Shown: piece after piece, positions 45,864 to 54,536 of the stretch
Position numbering within the stretch: position 1 is the first letter of the stretch
How the letters are laid out: every line of letters begins with the position of its first letter
Assembly (NCBI RefSeq): GCF_005844085.1
Contig: NZ_VCDI01000002.1
Coordinates: 62,001 to 126,000, forward strand
Direction of reading: 5' to 3'
Length of the DNA stretch: 64,000 nt
Source of the DNA: Lichenicoccus roseus
GTDB taxonomy: Bacteria; Pseudomonadota; Alphaproteobacteria; Acetobacterales; Acetobacteraceae
Made by a program: the position numbers and the translations under genes
The notes under the pieces: generated by a model
What the model was told of the DNA's origin: nothing
Databases searched by the model: none
What the model saw: only the letters and a program-made list of their open reading frames with translations

Positions 45864-47045
45864 TCAGGTCACCAGATTGGGTCGGGATGCGCGCGTCAGC
45901 CGGGTCGATGCCGGGGCGGGTGTCGCCTGGTGCCAGCGCGCTGCGAGCGTACGGCCGAGCGTGATGCCAGGCTGCTCGACATGGCGGTGCAGCAGGTCGG
46001 CGCCGAGCAGGGTCAGCGGCAGCCCGGCGATGGCCAGTGTCGCGACCGTCATCCAGTAGCCGAGATGCCAGGCCCCCGCCGCGCAGAGCAGCAGCTGCAG
46101 GATCGGGAAATGCAGCAGGTAGACGCAGTACGAACGCCGGCCGGCCCAGAGCGCGACCCGGCTGTCGAGGCCGGCATGCAGCAGCCGGAAGGCGATGCGG
46201 CTGAGCGGATCGATAGGGCTCTGCGTCGTCATGTACAGCACCAGCACGGCCCAGACGACGAGGTAGCCCTGGCCGGGAGCCAGGGTGTGCAGCGCTACCG
46301 CGAGCAGCAGCGGCAGCGAGAGCGGCAGGCTCCGGCGCGTGGGCACGCCGGGCAGGATCAGCCGGGTCGCGATGCCGAGCGCGAACGGCAAGGCGCTGGC
46401 CGGCAGCAGGCTCGGCATCAGGTATGGCCCCGGCACTCCCTTGCGGGCGAGCAGATAGAGGCCGAGGGCGATCGCGGTGACGAGAAGGGTGGTGTCGGGC
46501 CGGCGCAGCGCCAGCACAACCAGCGGCGCCAGCAGGTAGAACTGCCATTCCAGTGACAGGCTCCAGGCCGGCGTCAGCAGGGCGAGCTGGGCACGGAACA
46601 GCAGGTTGTCCGGAACCAGGCCGTGCAGCAGGCTCAGATGCAGCGCCAGGTGCAGCGGGAGGCCATTGCCGGCAAGGCTGGCACGGGCGCGCGCCATCGC
46701 CTGCGTGAACGGGATCGCCGCACCCCAGGGCTGCAGCGGCATGATGCGGTTCAGCAGCAGCGTGCTGACCAGTCCGAGCAACAGGCAGACGGCATAGACC
46801 GGATAGAGGCGGAGCAGGCGGCGCGCCAGGTAGAGCGGGTAGGGCTCGTGGCGCGCCAGGATCATGTGGGTGATCACGAAGCCGCTGATGACGATGAACA
46901 CGCTGACCGCGCTGTCGCCGGCATGCACCAGTTGCCGGGTTGCCGGATGATGATCGGGGAGGGCGGTAAGACCCACCACATGCTCGACCAGCACCGCCAG
47001 CGCGAGCCAGGCGCGAACGCCCTCCAGACCCCGGAACCACGTCAT
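45864..47045 (-). CDS. Acyltransferase 3 family membrane protein
   Basis: Integral membrane O-acyltransferase of 393 residues with about ten helices, of the OafA/WecH type that acylates polysaccharides or lipids. The N-terminal signature RGLEGVRAWLALAVLVEH includes the conserved catalytic-region His and Arg; SLSLEWQFYLLAP and YCVYLLHFPIL are later family stretches. The start ATG at 47045 begins MTWFRGLEG; another at 47063 lacks a ribosome site. The acceptor is unknown. It sits alone before the c-di-GMP operon. Confidence 0.87.
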   Translation of the reverse strand: MTWFRGLEGVRAWLALAVLVEHVVGLTALPDHHPATRQLVHAGDSAVSVFIVISGFVITHMILARHEPYPLYLARRLLRLYPVYAVCLLLGLVSTLLLNRIMPLQPWGAAIPFTQAMARARASLAGNGLPLHLALHLSLLHGLVPDNLLFRAQLALLTPAWSLSLEWQFYLLAPLVVLALRRPDTTLLVTAIALGLYLLARKGVPGPYLMPSLLPASALPFALGIATRLILPGVPTRRSLPLSLPLLLAVALHTLAPGQGYLVVWAVLVLYMTTQSPIDPLSRIAFRLLHAGLDSRVALWAGRRSYCVYLLHFPILQLLLCAAGAWHLGYWMTVATLAIAGLPLTLLGADLLHRHVEQPGITLGRTLAARWHQATPAPASTRLTRASRPNLVT

Positions 47046-47149
47046 CCGACACTGCGCCCGCATGTTAGATTTTCATTATAAATCTCAACTGCAGCGCTTG
47101 TCGCCCTGATTTATCAGGACTGCTCTGAATTTGGCGCGCCCGAGGCCGG

Positions 47150-49642
47150 CTAGACCGCCAGCCGGCTCGCAGGTTCCTCGTGCTGCCCGGGGAGTATCCC
47201 GATGCCGAGACGCTGCACCATGCCGGCGATCTCGCTGGCCGGGCGTGGCCGGCTGAACAAATAGCCCTGCAGCTCGTCGCAGCCTTCCCGCAGCAGCGCC
47301 TGGTGCTGCGCCGCGGTCTCGACCCCCTCGGCGTGGATGGCAATGCCGAGCGAGCGGCCCAGCCCTATCACCGCGCGGACGATCGCCAGGCAGTCGGCCT
47401 GCTCGGTCATGCCACGCACGAAGGACTGGTCGATCTTGATCTTGTCGAACGGGAAGCGGCGCAGGTAGCCCAGCGACGAGTAGCCGGTGCCGAAATCGTC
47501 CATCGCGATCCGCACGCCAAGGGCCCGTATGCGGTGCAGGATCGCCAGCACCGCGTCGTCGTCCTGCAGCAGCACGCTCTCGGTGATCTCCAGCTCGAGC
47601 CGGCTTGCCGGCAGGCCGCACGCCTGCAGCGCCTCGGCAACCTCGGCGGCCAGGCCCGGCCGGAACTGCAGCGGCGAAAGGTTGACCGCGACCTTCAGGT
47701 TCGACGGCCACGATGCCGCATCGGCGCAGGCCCGCTGCATCGCCCATCGGCCGATCGCCGAGATCAGGCCGACCTCCTCGGCGAGCGGGATGAATTCGGT
47801 CGGGCTGATCAGTCCGCGCTCCGGATGGTTCCAGCGCAGCAGCGCCTCGAAGCCGGACAGCCCGGCGCCACTCTCCATCAGCGGCTGGTAGTACAGCTCG
47901 AACTGCCCGGTCCTGACCGCAAGGCGCAGATCCTGCTCGAGCCGGCGGCGCGCCTGCATGCGGGTATCCATCTCGCGGGCGAAGAACTGGAAGTTGCCGC
48001 GTCCGTCCGCCTTGGCGCGATACAGCGCGAGGTCGGCGCCCTTGAGCAGCGTCTGCGGATCCGGCAGCCAGTTCATGCCCTGGCCGCCGTCGGACAGGCT
48101 GCTGTCGCTGGAGAGCGCGATGCCGACGCTGCAGCCGATCGCGATCTGGTGCTGCTCGACCTCGAACGGCTGCGACAGCGTCTCGATCGCCCGTTGCGCC
48201 AGCATCGTGACTTCCTGCGGCTGCTCCATGATCCTGGGCGCCAGCAGGGCCGGTCCCTTGAGCTCCTGCCCGCGCGAGACCTGGATGATCGCGAACTCGT
48301 CGCCTCCAAGCCGTACGACCAGATCCTCCTCGCGCACGCAGCCGCGCAGCCGCGCCGCGACCAGCTTGAGCAGCCCGTCGCCGATGCCGTGCCCGAGCGT
48401 GTCGTTGACCAGCTTGAAGCGGTCGAGATCGAGGCACAGCACGGCCACACCATCCATCGGGCCAAGACCCGCCAGCGCCTCGCGCAGATGCTCCTCGAAC
48501 ATCAGCCGGTTCGGCAGGCCGGTCAGCAGGTCATGCCGCGCCATGTGGGCCAGACGCAGCTCGGTAGCCCGCCGCTCGCTGACATCCTCGTAGGTGGCCA
48601 CCCAGCCGCCACCGGCGATCGGATGCTGGGACACTGCCAGATGGCGGCCATCGGCGAGTTCGCAGGAGAATACCTCCAGCTTGCCCTCGCGCGCGTTGTC
48701 GATCAGGGCGTCCAGCCCGGCGGCGCGCAGTACCTGGTCGCACGTCCCGCCTAGCACGGGTTCGCCGAACATCTCGGCGAAGCGCGCATTCGCCACGCTC
48801 AGGGTGCCGTCGGCGGCGAACAGGCACAGGCCCTGGTTCATGTTGGCGAGCGCGGCCTGCATCTGCGCGTGCTGGGCGGCGATCTCGCCGGCATGGCTCG
48901 CCCGCTGCTGGTCCATCAGCGCCTGGATGCGCCGCATGCCGGACGCGATGCTCGCCTGCATCGCCGACAGTGCCCGCAACAGGCTGGCGGTCTCGTCCCG
49001 TCCGGTCGCCTCGATCGGATTGTCCAGCCGCCCGCCTGCGATGGCTTCCGCGATACGCACAGCGCGCCACAGCGGCGGGACGATCAGCCGGGTGATGAGG
49101 ACGGTGATCGCCAGCGCCGCAGCGAGGCTCAGGGCCAACGCCGTCCAGGTCTGCCGTCGCTGCGAGGCCACCATACGGCCGGCGTTGCGGCGATAGCTGA
49201 AGCCGTCGCCGGCAAAGGTCTCGACCAGGTGGTCGAAGGCCTTCCCCACCTGCACGGCGCCGGCAGGATCCTGGGCGAGGCGCGGCAACAGGCGGTCGAT
49301 GCGAAGGCGTAGCGCCCCGGCCTCCTGGCGACCGGCAGGCGACATCGCACGCGCCTGCACGACGTCGAGATCGTCCAGCACTTCCTGGGCGATCTCCGTC
49401 ACCCCGCGTCCGCCGGCAGCCGTGGCCGCGGCACTCGTTCCGGCGGCGGCGTGGCCAGCCGTCAGTGCGGCGAAGTCGAGCTGCGCCTCGCGCAGGTAGC
49501 TCACCGACATGAAGGCGTTGTCGTAGATGTCGAAGGCGACGGTGCCCAGCCGACGCTCGGCACGCTCGGCGAAGATGCCGAGCAGGGCGGTCAGCAGGGT
49601 CAGCGCCAGGCAGCCCGACAGTATCTTGGCGCGGATCGGCAT
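47150..49642 (-). CDS. Membrane GGDEF/EAL dual c-di-GMP enzyme
   Basis: Protein of 830 residues: membrane helix 7-24, periplasmic sensor about 25-165, second helix about 166-188, HAMP about 189-240, PAS about 265-350, GGDEF about 370-545, EAL about 560-815. The active GGDEF signature (RLGGDEF), the RxxD inhibitory site REED five residues before it, and the EAL residues (FEALLRW, NLSP, EITES, DDFGTG, KIDQSFV, AEGVET) are all intact, so both making and breaking c-di-GMP are possible. The start abuts the cupredoxin stop; last gene of a four-gene operon. Confidence 0.93.
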   Translation of the reverse strand: MPIRAKILSGCLALTLLTALLGIFAERAERRLGTVAFDIYDNAFMSVSYLREAQLDFAALTAGHAAAGTSAAATAAGGRGVTEIAQEVLDDLDVVQARAMSPAGRQEAGALRLRIDRLLPRLAQDPAGAVQVGKAFDHLVETFAGDGFSYRRNAGRMVASQRRQTWTALALSLAAALAITVLITRLIVPPLWRAVRIAEAIAGGRLDNPIEATGRDETASLLRALSAMQASIASGMRRIQALMDQQRASHAGEIAAQHAQMQAALANMNQGLCLFAADGTLSVANARFAEMFGEPVLGGTCDQVLRAAGLDALIDNAREGKLEVFSCELADGRHLAVSQHPIAGGGWVATYEDVSERRATELRLAHMARHDLLTGLPNRLMFEEHLREALAGLGPMDGVAVLCLDLDRFKLVNDTLGHGIGDGLLKLVAARLRGCVREEDLVVRLGGDEFAIIQVSRGQELKGPALLAPRIMEQPQEVTMLAQRAIETLSQPFEVEQHQIAIGCSVGIALSSDSSLSDGGQGMNWLPDPQTLLKGADLALYRAKADGRGNFQFFAREMDTRMQARRRLEQDLRLAVRTGQFELYYQPLMESGAGLSGFEALLRWNHPERGLISPTEFIPLAEEVGLISAIGRWAMQRACADAASWPSNLKVAVNLSPLQFRPGLAAEVAEALQACGLPASRLELEITESVLLQDDDAVLAILHRIRALGVRIAMDDFGTGYSSLGYLRRFPFDKIKIDQSFVRGMTEQADCLAIVRAVIGLGRSLGIAIHAEGVETAAQHQALLREGCDELQGYLFSRPRPASEIAGMVQRLGIGILPGQHEEPASRLAV

Positions 49643-50017
49643 CTACTTGACGTCCACCTGCAGGTGCATCTTGGGATGGATGCGGCACTGCACGTCGAAC
49701 TGGCCAGGGTGCGGGAACGCCACCCTCAGGGTGTGGCCGGGCGGCTGCTCCTCCGACTCGTAGGACATCGCCGGCGCGTCCACGAAGACCTGGTGGTCGA
49801 AATCGTCCTGGTTATCGAACCGGATCGTGCCGCCCGCCGGGATCTGCACAGTCCGCCGGTCGAAGGCCCGGTTCCGCTGCGTCACCACGACCTCCCCCGG
49901 CTGGACCGCCGCCGCCGGTGGTGGCGCCGGCGGTCCGGCGGCCCAGCCATGCCGGACGGTGGCTGCGAGCAGCAGCAGCGGGCCCCATTGCCGCAGCAGG
50001 CGCCTAGCGCGTGACAA
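49643..50017 (-). CDS. Exported cupredoxin-like protein
   Basis: Predicted periplasmic copper protein of 124 residues. Signal peptide with a run of Leu (about 8-25). A single plastocyanin-type domain has likely copper ligands His in FDHQVFV and Cys-His-Met in QCRIHPKM. The TTG at 50017 has GGAG at seven bases and lies inside the globin gene; the frame is open further but would run antisense through it. Such proteins are often called methylamine-utilisation-like; electron transfer is the expected role. Confidence 0.75.
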   Translation of the reverse strand: MSRARRLLRQWGPLLLLAATVRHGWAAGPPAPPPAAAVQPGEVVVTQRNRAFDRRTVQIPAGGTIRFDNQDDFDHQVFVDAPAMSYESEEQPPGHTLRVAFPHPGQFDVQCRIHPKMHLQVDVK

Positions 50018-50435
50018 TGTCGCGCTCCATCGGCGCCAGCCGTGCAAGCAGGCGGTTCTGCAGGCGGAACGGCAGCCCGGCCTCGTCCATGCCGTCCTGC
50101 AGGTCCTCGACAACCGCGTTGAAGCGCGCCTGGTCGATATGCAGGCCGCGGTGCGACGCGGCCATCGATCGACCCCGGTACCGGCACGGCCCGTCCGTCA
50201 CGTGGCAGATGAAGGTCTCGAAGCGCGGCTGCAGCCAGGCCTGGTTGACGTTGTCGAAATCGTCGTGCAGCCGCGGGTCGGTGAAGTAGCGCCTCAGGGT
50301 CGCGTCGACGATGCGGTGTATGCCGGCGCTGCCGCCGAGCTGCTCGTAGAGCGAGCCGTCGCAGCGGCCCGGCACAGCCCCCGCGATGCCGAGGATGGCT
50401 GCAGTCAGCAGCAGGTGACGCATGCACGTCGCCAT
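50004..50435 (-). CDS. Group 1 truncated hemoglobin with signal peptide
   Basis: Protein of 143 residues with an N-terminal signal (LLLTAAILGIAG), then a short 2-on-2 globin: YEQLGGSAGIHRIVDATLRRYF and ASHRGLHID with the conserved H. Binds O2 or NO; the export signal is unusual for this family. The ATG at 50435 shares a base with the preceding stop (TGATG). Overlaps the cupredoxin start by 14 bases. Confidence 0.82.
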   Translation of the reverse strand: MATCMRHLLLTAAILGIAGAVPGRCDGSLYEQLGGSAGIHRIVDATLRRYFTDPRLHDDFDNVNQAWLQPRFETFICHVTDGPCRYRGRSMAASHRGLHIDQARFNAVVEDLQDGMDEAGLPFRLQNRLLARLAPMERDIVTR

Positions 50436-51322
50436 CAGAATCCGGCCTGCAGGGAGATGTAGTAGCCCTTCTGGTCGCCCTGCCGCGCAATCGCGCCGAG
50501 ATCGACGTAGGCCAGCGTCGCCGAGAGGTGCTTGTTGAGAAAGAAGGCGCCGAACAGGTCGTAGGCGTCGCCCTCGTGCGCGAAGGCCAGGTTGTCCGGC
50601 CTGGTGCGGAATTCGGCGCCGATCGCGAGCCGGCGGGTCAGCAGCAGCGCTGCGGACCCCTCGAACTCGGCGCTGTAGCCATCGTCGCGGTCGCCGCCGA
50701 AACCGAGGATGCCGAACTGGTTGGCCTTGGTGGCACGTACGGTTGCGTTCACCAGCAGGCTCTGCGCCAGGAACAGCTTGGTGGCGGCCACGTAGAAATC
50801 GACGCCGTCGGGACTGCCTGCGCCGATCGCCTTGAGCACCGCGTGGCTATCGGCGGCCTTGAACTGGGTGCCGACCGAGATCTCCGGCAGCCACGTATCC
50901 TGGTCGTAGACCGCGTTTCCGAGCAGCCGCAGCTTGGCGCCGGCGACGTCGAGGTTGAACTGGTAGCCGCGGCCCAGCCCCAGCCTGCCACCGGCGGCCG
51001 AGGTGTCGAACCAGTCATGCGCATAGGAGAGCTCGAGCCGGTCGTACAGCCCGACGCTGGCGCCAACCGAGCCCAGGCCGAAATCCGACAGTCCGACGAA
51101 GGTGCCGTGCATGTTGGCGCCGATGGCGTCGCGGGAGCCGTAGCCGGTGATCAGCGCCCAAGTGGCGAGGCCGCCACCGCCGGCGCCCTCGACCTCGCTG
51201 ACGCCCGAGGTCGCCAGCAGCCTCGCGCTATCCTGGGCCCGCGCAGCACCGCCGAGCGCCAGAACCGCCAGGCTGTACGCTACGATCATGCCCGGCCGGG
51301 GCCGGGCATGGAAAACCTCCAT
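50435..51322 (-). CDS. DUF3034 family exported protein
   Basis: Protein of 295 residues with a signal peptide (AVLALGGAARA), then a beta-rich sequence like DUF3034: SEVEGAGGGGLATWALITGYG, GVGLYDRLELSYAHDWF, ending YYISLQAGF. The final aromatic residue and alternating strands suggest an outer-membrane beta-barrel. Start at ATG 51322; a TTG at 51334 is an alternative. First gene of the operon with globin, cupredoxin and GGDEF/EAL. Substrate or signal unknown. Confidence 0.78.
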   Translation of the reverse strand: MEVFHARPRPGMIVAYSLAVLALGGAARAQDSARLLATSGVSEVEGAGGGGLATWALITGYGSRDAIGANMHGTFVGLSDFGLGSVGASVGLYDRLELSYAHDWFDTSAAGGRLGLGRGYQFNLDVAGAKLRLLGNAVYDQDTWLPEISVGTQFKAADSHAVLKAIGAGSPDGVDFYVAATKLFLAQSLLVNATVRATKANQFGILGFGGDRDDGYSAEFEGSAALLLTRRLAIGAEFRTRPDNLAFAHEGDAYDLFGAFFLNKHLSATLAYVDLGAIARQGDQKGYYISLQAGF

Positions 51323-51407
51323 CGACGCACCCAAAGCAACATGAGCAAGTATGAATGTTGCATTAGAAAATCGTTACACTCAAGAATTAAGTCGGTTCGT
51401 GTTCAGG

Positions 51408-52122
51408 TCAGACGACCGAGCCCGCACCGGGATGGGTGATGCCGGCCAGCGTGATCGACGTCCCGTCCGAGAGGCCGAGAACGGTATTGCCGCCAGCCAC
51501 GGTCACCGTCGCCGGCGCGGCATAGCCATACAGTGCGATGGTGTCCGTCCCGGTCTTGAAGCCGGAGATGACGTCGTGCCCGCCGGCATCTCCGTCGACG
51601 ACGTCGTAGAGGTCGACGCCGGCGCCGCCGAACACCGCGGCGGTGCCCGACTGCAGGATGGTGGTGTCGTTTCCGTTGCCGAGCTGGGCGGTCATCGTTC
51701 CGGTGCCGCTCCAGACGGTATCGTTGCCGGCACCGCCCGAGACCGTCGAGGTCCCGCTGCCGCCGATGAAGTCAGGGCTGCGTCGCCCGTCAGGGTCAGC
51801 CCCGCATCGACCGTCTGGGCCGGTCCGGTGCTGCCGACGGTCGGGGTCATCGCCGGCGTATCGATGCCGAGCGTCGGTGCGCTGTCGGCGCCACCGCTGT
51901 TGGTGAATGCAATGTCGGTGGAGGCCGAGGTTTCGTTGCCGCTGGTGCCGGTGCCGTCGTTCGTTCCGAACCCCAGCGAGCCCCCGACATAGGTGGCGGC
52001 CTCGGTGTATGTGCCTGCCTCGGACACCGCGACGATGCTGTCGACCTCGATCGGGCTGCCGGAGAGGTCGTAGGTCACGCTGTAGGTGCCGAAACCGGGC
52101 CCAAGGTGACAGTGATCGTCAT
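51408..52122 (-). pseudogene. Secreted, Ca-binding-repeat-like protein, disrupted by two frameshifts
   Basis: Reading minus from ATG 52122 (MTITVTLG), the frame breaks near 52097-52102 in GGGCCC and continues as GFGTYSVTYDLSGSPIEV; it breaks again at the GGG at 51775 and continues as DFIGGSGTSTVSGGAGNDTV and SGTAAVFGGAGVDLYDVV, ending at 51408. The end resembles RTX/hemolysin-type glycine- and aspartate-rich repeats and a C-terminal secretion-signal-like tail. Both breaks fit loss of one base in a short homopolymer, so decay and sequencing error are equally possible. Confidence 0.6.
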
Positions 52123-52267
52123 TGCATTCCCAGTCTTTTAACCGGGAGCTTGATGCCTGAATAATCGTTGCAGAATCAATCAGATTCTGCGCGATGCTGA
52201 TACGGAGTGGCACCTCGATCAGGCTCGTGTGTCGATCCCTGCGTTGGGGGCGCAGCCCGGCAGTCCG

Positions 52268-54325
52268 CTACACGTCCAGCAGCTCGACCCCGCGCGCGTG
52301 GTCCTGGATGAACTGGAAGCGCAGCTCCGGCCGCCGGCCCATCAGGCTCTCGACCATGGTGCTGGTTTCGGCGCGGTCCTCCGGGGCGGCCACTACCTTG
52401 AGCAGGGTGCGCCGCGCCGGGTCCATCGTGGTGGCCTTGAGGTCGGCGGGTGGCATCTCGCCCAGGCCCTTGAAGCGGCTGACCTCGACCTTGGCATTCG
52501 GCTTGAACGACGACTTCAGCTTGCGCTCGCGGTCGCGGTCATCCATCGCGTAGATCGTCTTCGCCCCCTGGGTGAGCCGGTACAGTGGCGGCTGCGCCAG
52601 GTACAGGTGGCCGCCACGGATCAGCTCCGGCAACTCGCGGTAGAAGAAGGTCATCAGCAGAGAGGCGATGTGCGCCCCGTCCACGTCGGCGTCGGTCATG
52701 ATGATGACCCGGCCGTAGCGCAGGCGGGCCATCTCGGCGCGCTCGCCGACGCCGCAGCCGAGCGCCTCAACCAGGTCGCGCAGCTCCTGGTTCTGGCGCA
52801 GCTTCTCGGTGGAGGCGCTCGCGACATTGAGGATCTTGCCGCGCAACGGCAGCACCGCCTGGGTCTCGCGGTTGCGCGCCTGCTTGGCCGAGCCGCCGGC
52901 GCTGTCGCCCTCGACCAGGAAGATCTCGGTCTCGGCGGCGTTCTCACGGGTGCAGTCGGTGAGCTTGCCGGGCAGGCGCAGCCGCCTGGTCGCCGATTTG
53001 CGCGGCGTGTCCTTCATCTCGCGCCGGCGCAGCCGCTCCTCGGCGCGCTCGATGATGAAGGCGAGCAGGTTGTCGGCCTGCGCCGGATGGCCGGACAGCC
53101 AGTGGTCGAAGCGATCGCGCAGCGCGGTCTCGACCAGCCTCGTCGCTTCGGCGCTGGTCAGCTTCTCCTTGGTCTGGCCCTGGAAGTGCGGCTCGCGGAT
53201 GAACACCGAGAGCTTGGCGGCGACCGAGCCGAGCAGGTCCTCGGCCGTCACCTGCTGCGCGCGCTTGTTGTGGCGGTGCTCGCCCCAATTGCGCAGGCCG
53301 CGCAGCAGGGCGTTGCGGAAGCCGGTCTCGTGGGTGCCGCCCTGCGGCGTCGGGATGGTGTTGCAGAACGAGGCGAGCGCCGCCTCGCCGCTCTCCAGCC
53401 AGGCGATCGCCCATTCCAGCCGGCCGGTCGACTTGCCGTCCGGTGCAGCGGGCAGGGCGGCCTCGCCGGACCACAGCTCGGCCAGCAGGCGGGCCGGCTC
53501 GCCCAGTTCGTCTCGCAGGCTGTCGGCGAGGCCGCCGGGGAAATGCAGCAGTGCCTCTTCCGGCACGTCGCTGCTGGCGCCCTTCAGCAGTGCGGCGTCG
53601 CAGCGCCATTGCAGGGTGACGCCGCGGAACAGGAACGCCTTCGAACGGCACAGCCGATACAAGGTCTTCGGATTGAACTGCAGCGGTCCGAAGATCTGCT
53701 CGTCCGGGAGGAAGCGGATCTGGGTGCCGCGCCGGTTCTGGGTGGCGCCGACCTTCTCCAGTCGCCCGAGCGGCCGGCCGCGCTCGTAGGCCTGTCGCCA
53801 GACCGCCCGGTCACGCGCCACCTCGACCTCGAGGGACGAGGACAGCGCATTGACCACCGAGGAGCCGACGCCATGCAGGCCGCCGGAGGTCTCGTACGCC
53901 TTGCCGGAGAACTTGCCGCCGGAATGCAGCGTGGTGAAGATCACCTCGAGCGCCGACAGCTCCTTGAACTTGGGGTGCCGGTCGACCGGGATGCCGCGTC
54001 CGTTGTCGCGTACCGTGACCCTTCCGTCGGCCTCCAGGGTGAACTCGATCAGGCTGGCATGTCCCGCCACCGCCTCGTCCATGGCGTTGTCGAGGATCTC
54101 GGCGGCCAGGTGGTGCAGGGCGGTCTCGTCGGTACCGCCGATGTACATGCCGGGCCGGCGCCGCACCGGCTCGAGTCCCTCCAGCACCTCGATGTCGCGT
54201 GCATCGTAGCCGCCGTTCGAGGCCGCCGGGGAAGCGCCCTTGCCCGACGCCCTGGAAGCCTTCGACGCGCCTGGGGCGGGTCGCGAGGCAGCGCCTGCGG
54301 TCTTGCGTGGAAACAGGTCGTTCAT
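52268..54325 (-). CDS. parE: DNA topoisomerase IV subunit B
   Basis: Type IIA topoisomerase ATPase subunit of 685 residues that decatenates chromosomes. GHKL motifs AEILDNAMDEA and GRGIPVD, GGLHGVGSSVVNALS, the TOPRIM EGDSAGGSA and DADVDGAHI are clear. GyrB is the alternative; the length (685, without the GyrB-specific insert) and the QTKEKLTS segment favour ParE. The ATG at 54325 follows a start with a weak GAAC context; the frame is open 17 codons further. parC is not adjacent. Confidence 0.92.
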   Translation of the reverse strand: MNDLFPRKTAGAASRPAPGASKASRASGKGASPAASNGGYDARDIEVLEGLEPVRRRPGMYIGGTDETALHHLAAEILDNAMDEAVAGHASLIEFTLEADGRVTVRDNGRGIPVDRHPKFKELSALEVIFTTLHSGGKFSGKAYETSGGLHGVGSSVVNALSSSLEVEVARDRAVWRQAYERGRPLGRLEKVGATQNRRGTQIRFLPDEQIFGPLQFNPKTLYRLCRSKAFLFRGVTLQWRCDAALLKGASSDVPEEALLHFPGGLADSLRDELGEPARLLAELWSGEAALPAAPDGKSTGRLEWAIAWLESGEAALASFCNTIPTPQGGTHETGFRNALLRGLRNWGEHRHNKRAQQVTAEDLLGSVAAKLSVFIREPHFQGQTKEKLTSAEATRLVETALRDRFDHWLSGHPAQADNLLAFIIERAEERLRRREMKDTPRKSATRRLRLPGKLTDCTRENAAETEIFLVEGDSAGGSAKQARNRETQAVLPLRGKILNVASASTEKLRQNQELRDLVEALGCGVGERAEMARLRYGRVIIMTDADVDGAHIASLLMTFFYRELPELIRGGHLYLAQPPLYRLTQGAKTIYAMDDRDRERKLKSSFKPNAKVEVSRFKGLGEMPPADLKATTMDPARRTLLKVVAAPEDRAETSTMVESLMGRRPELRFQFIQDHARGVELLDV

Positions 54326-54536
54326 GCTGTGTTCTTGCTTTGCCAGGGGCCCGATGGTCAAGCAGTTGCTGTCCAAGGCCCCGGATCGCCCCGCCCTGTC
54401 AATGCGGGCGTGACAGGACCGTCAGCAGCGCCTCCGTATCGATTCGATACATGCCAGGACCCTGGGATCGTCCGACTGCCCGAACCATTTTGTCCGACCA
54501 GCGCTCTGTCATCGGTCCGCCGGAGATCCCTGCCTC

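Noticed and set aside
52268-54325. Assignment as gyrB
   Set aside because: Length and motif context favour ParE, although the two are close; gyrB-specific insert is not seen.
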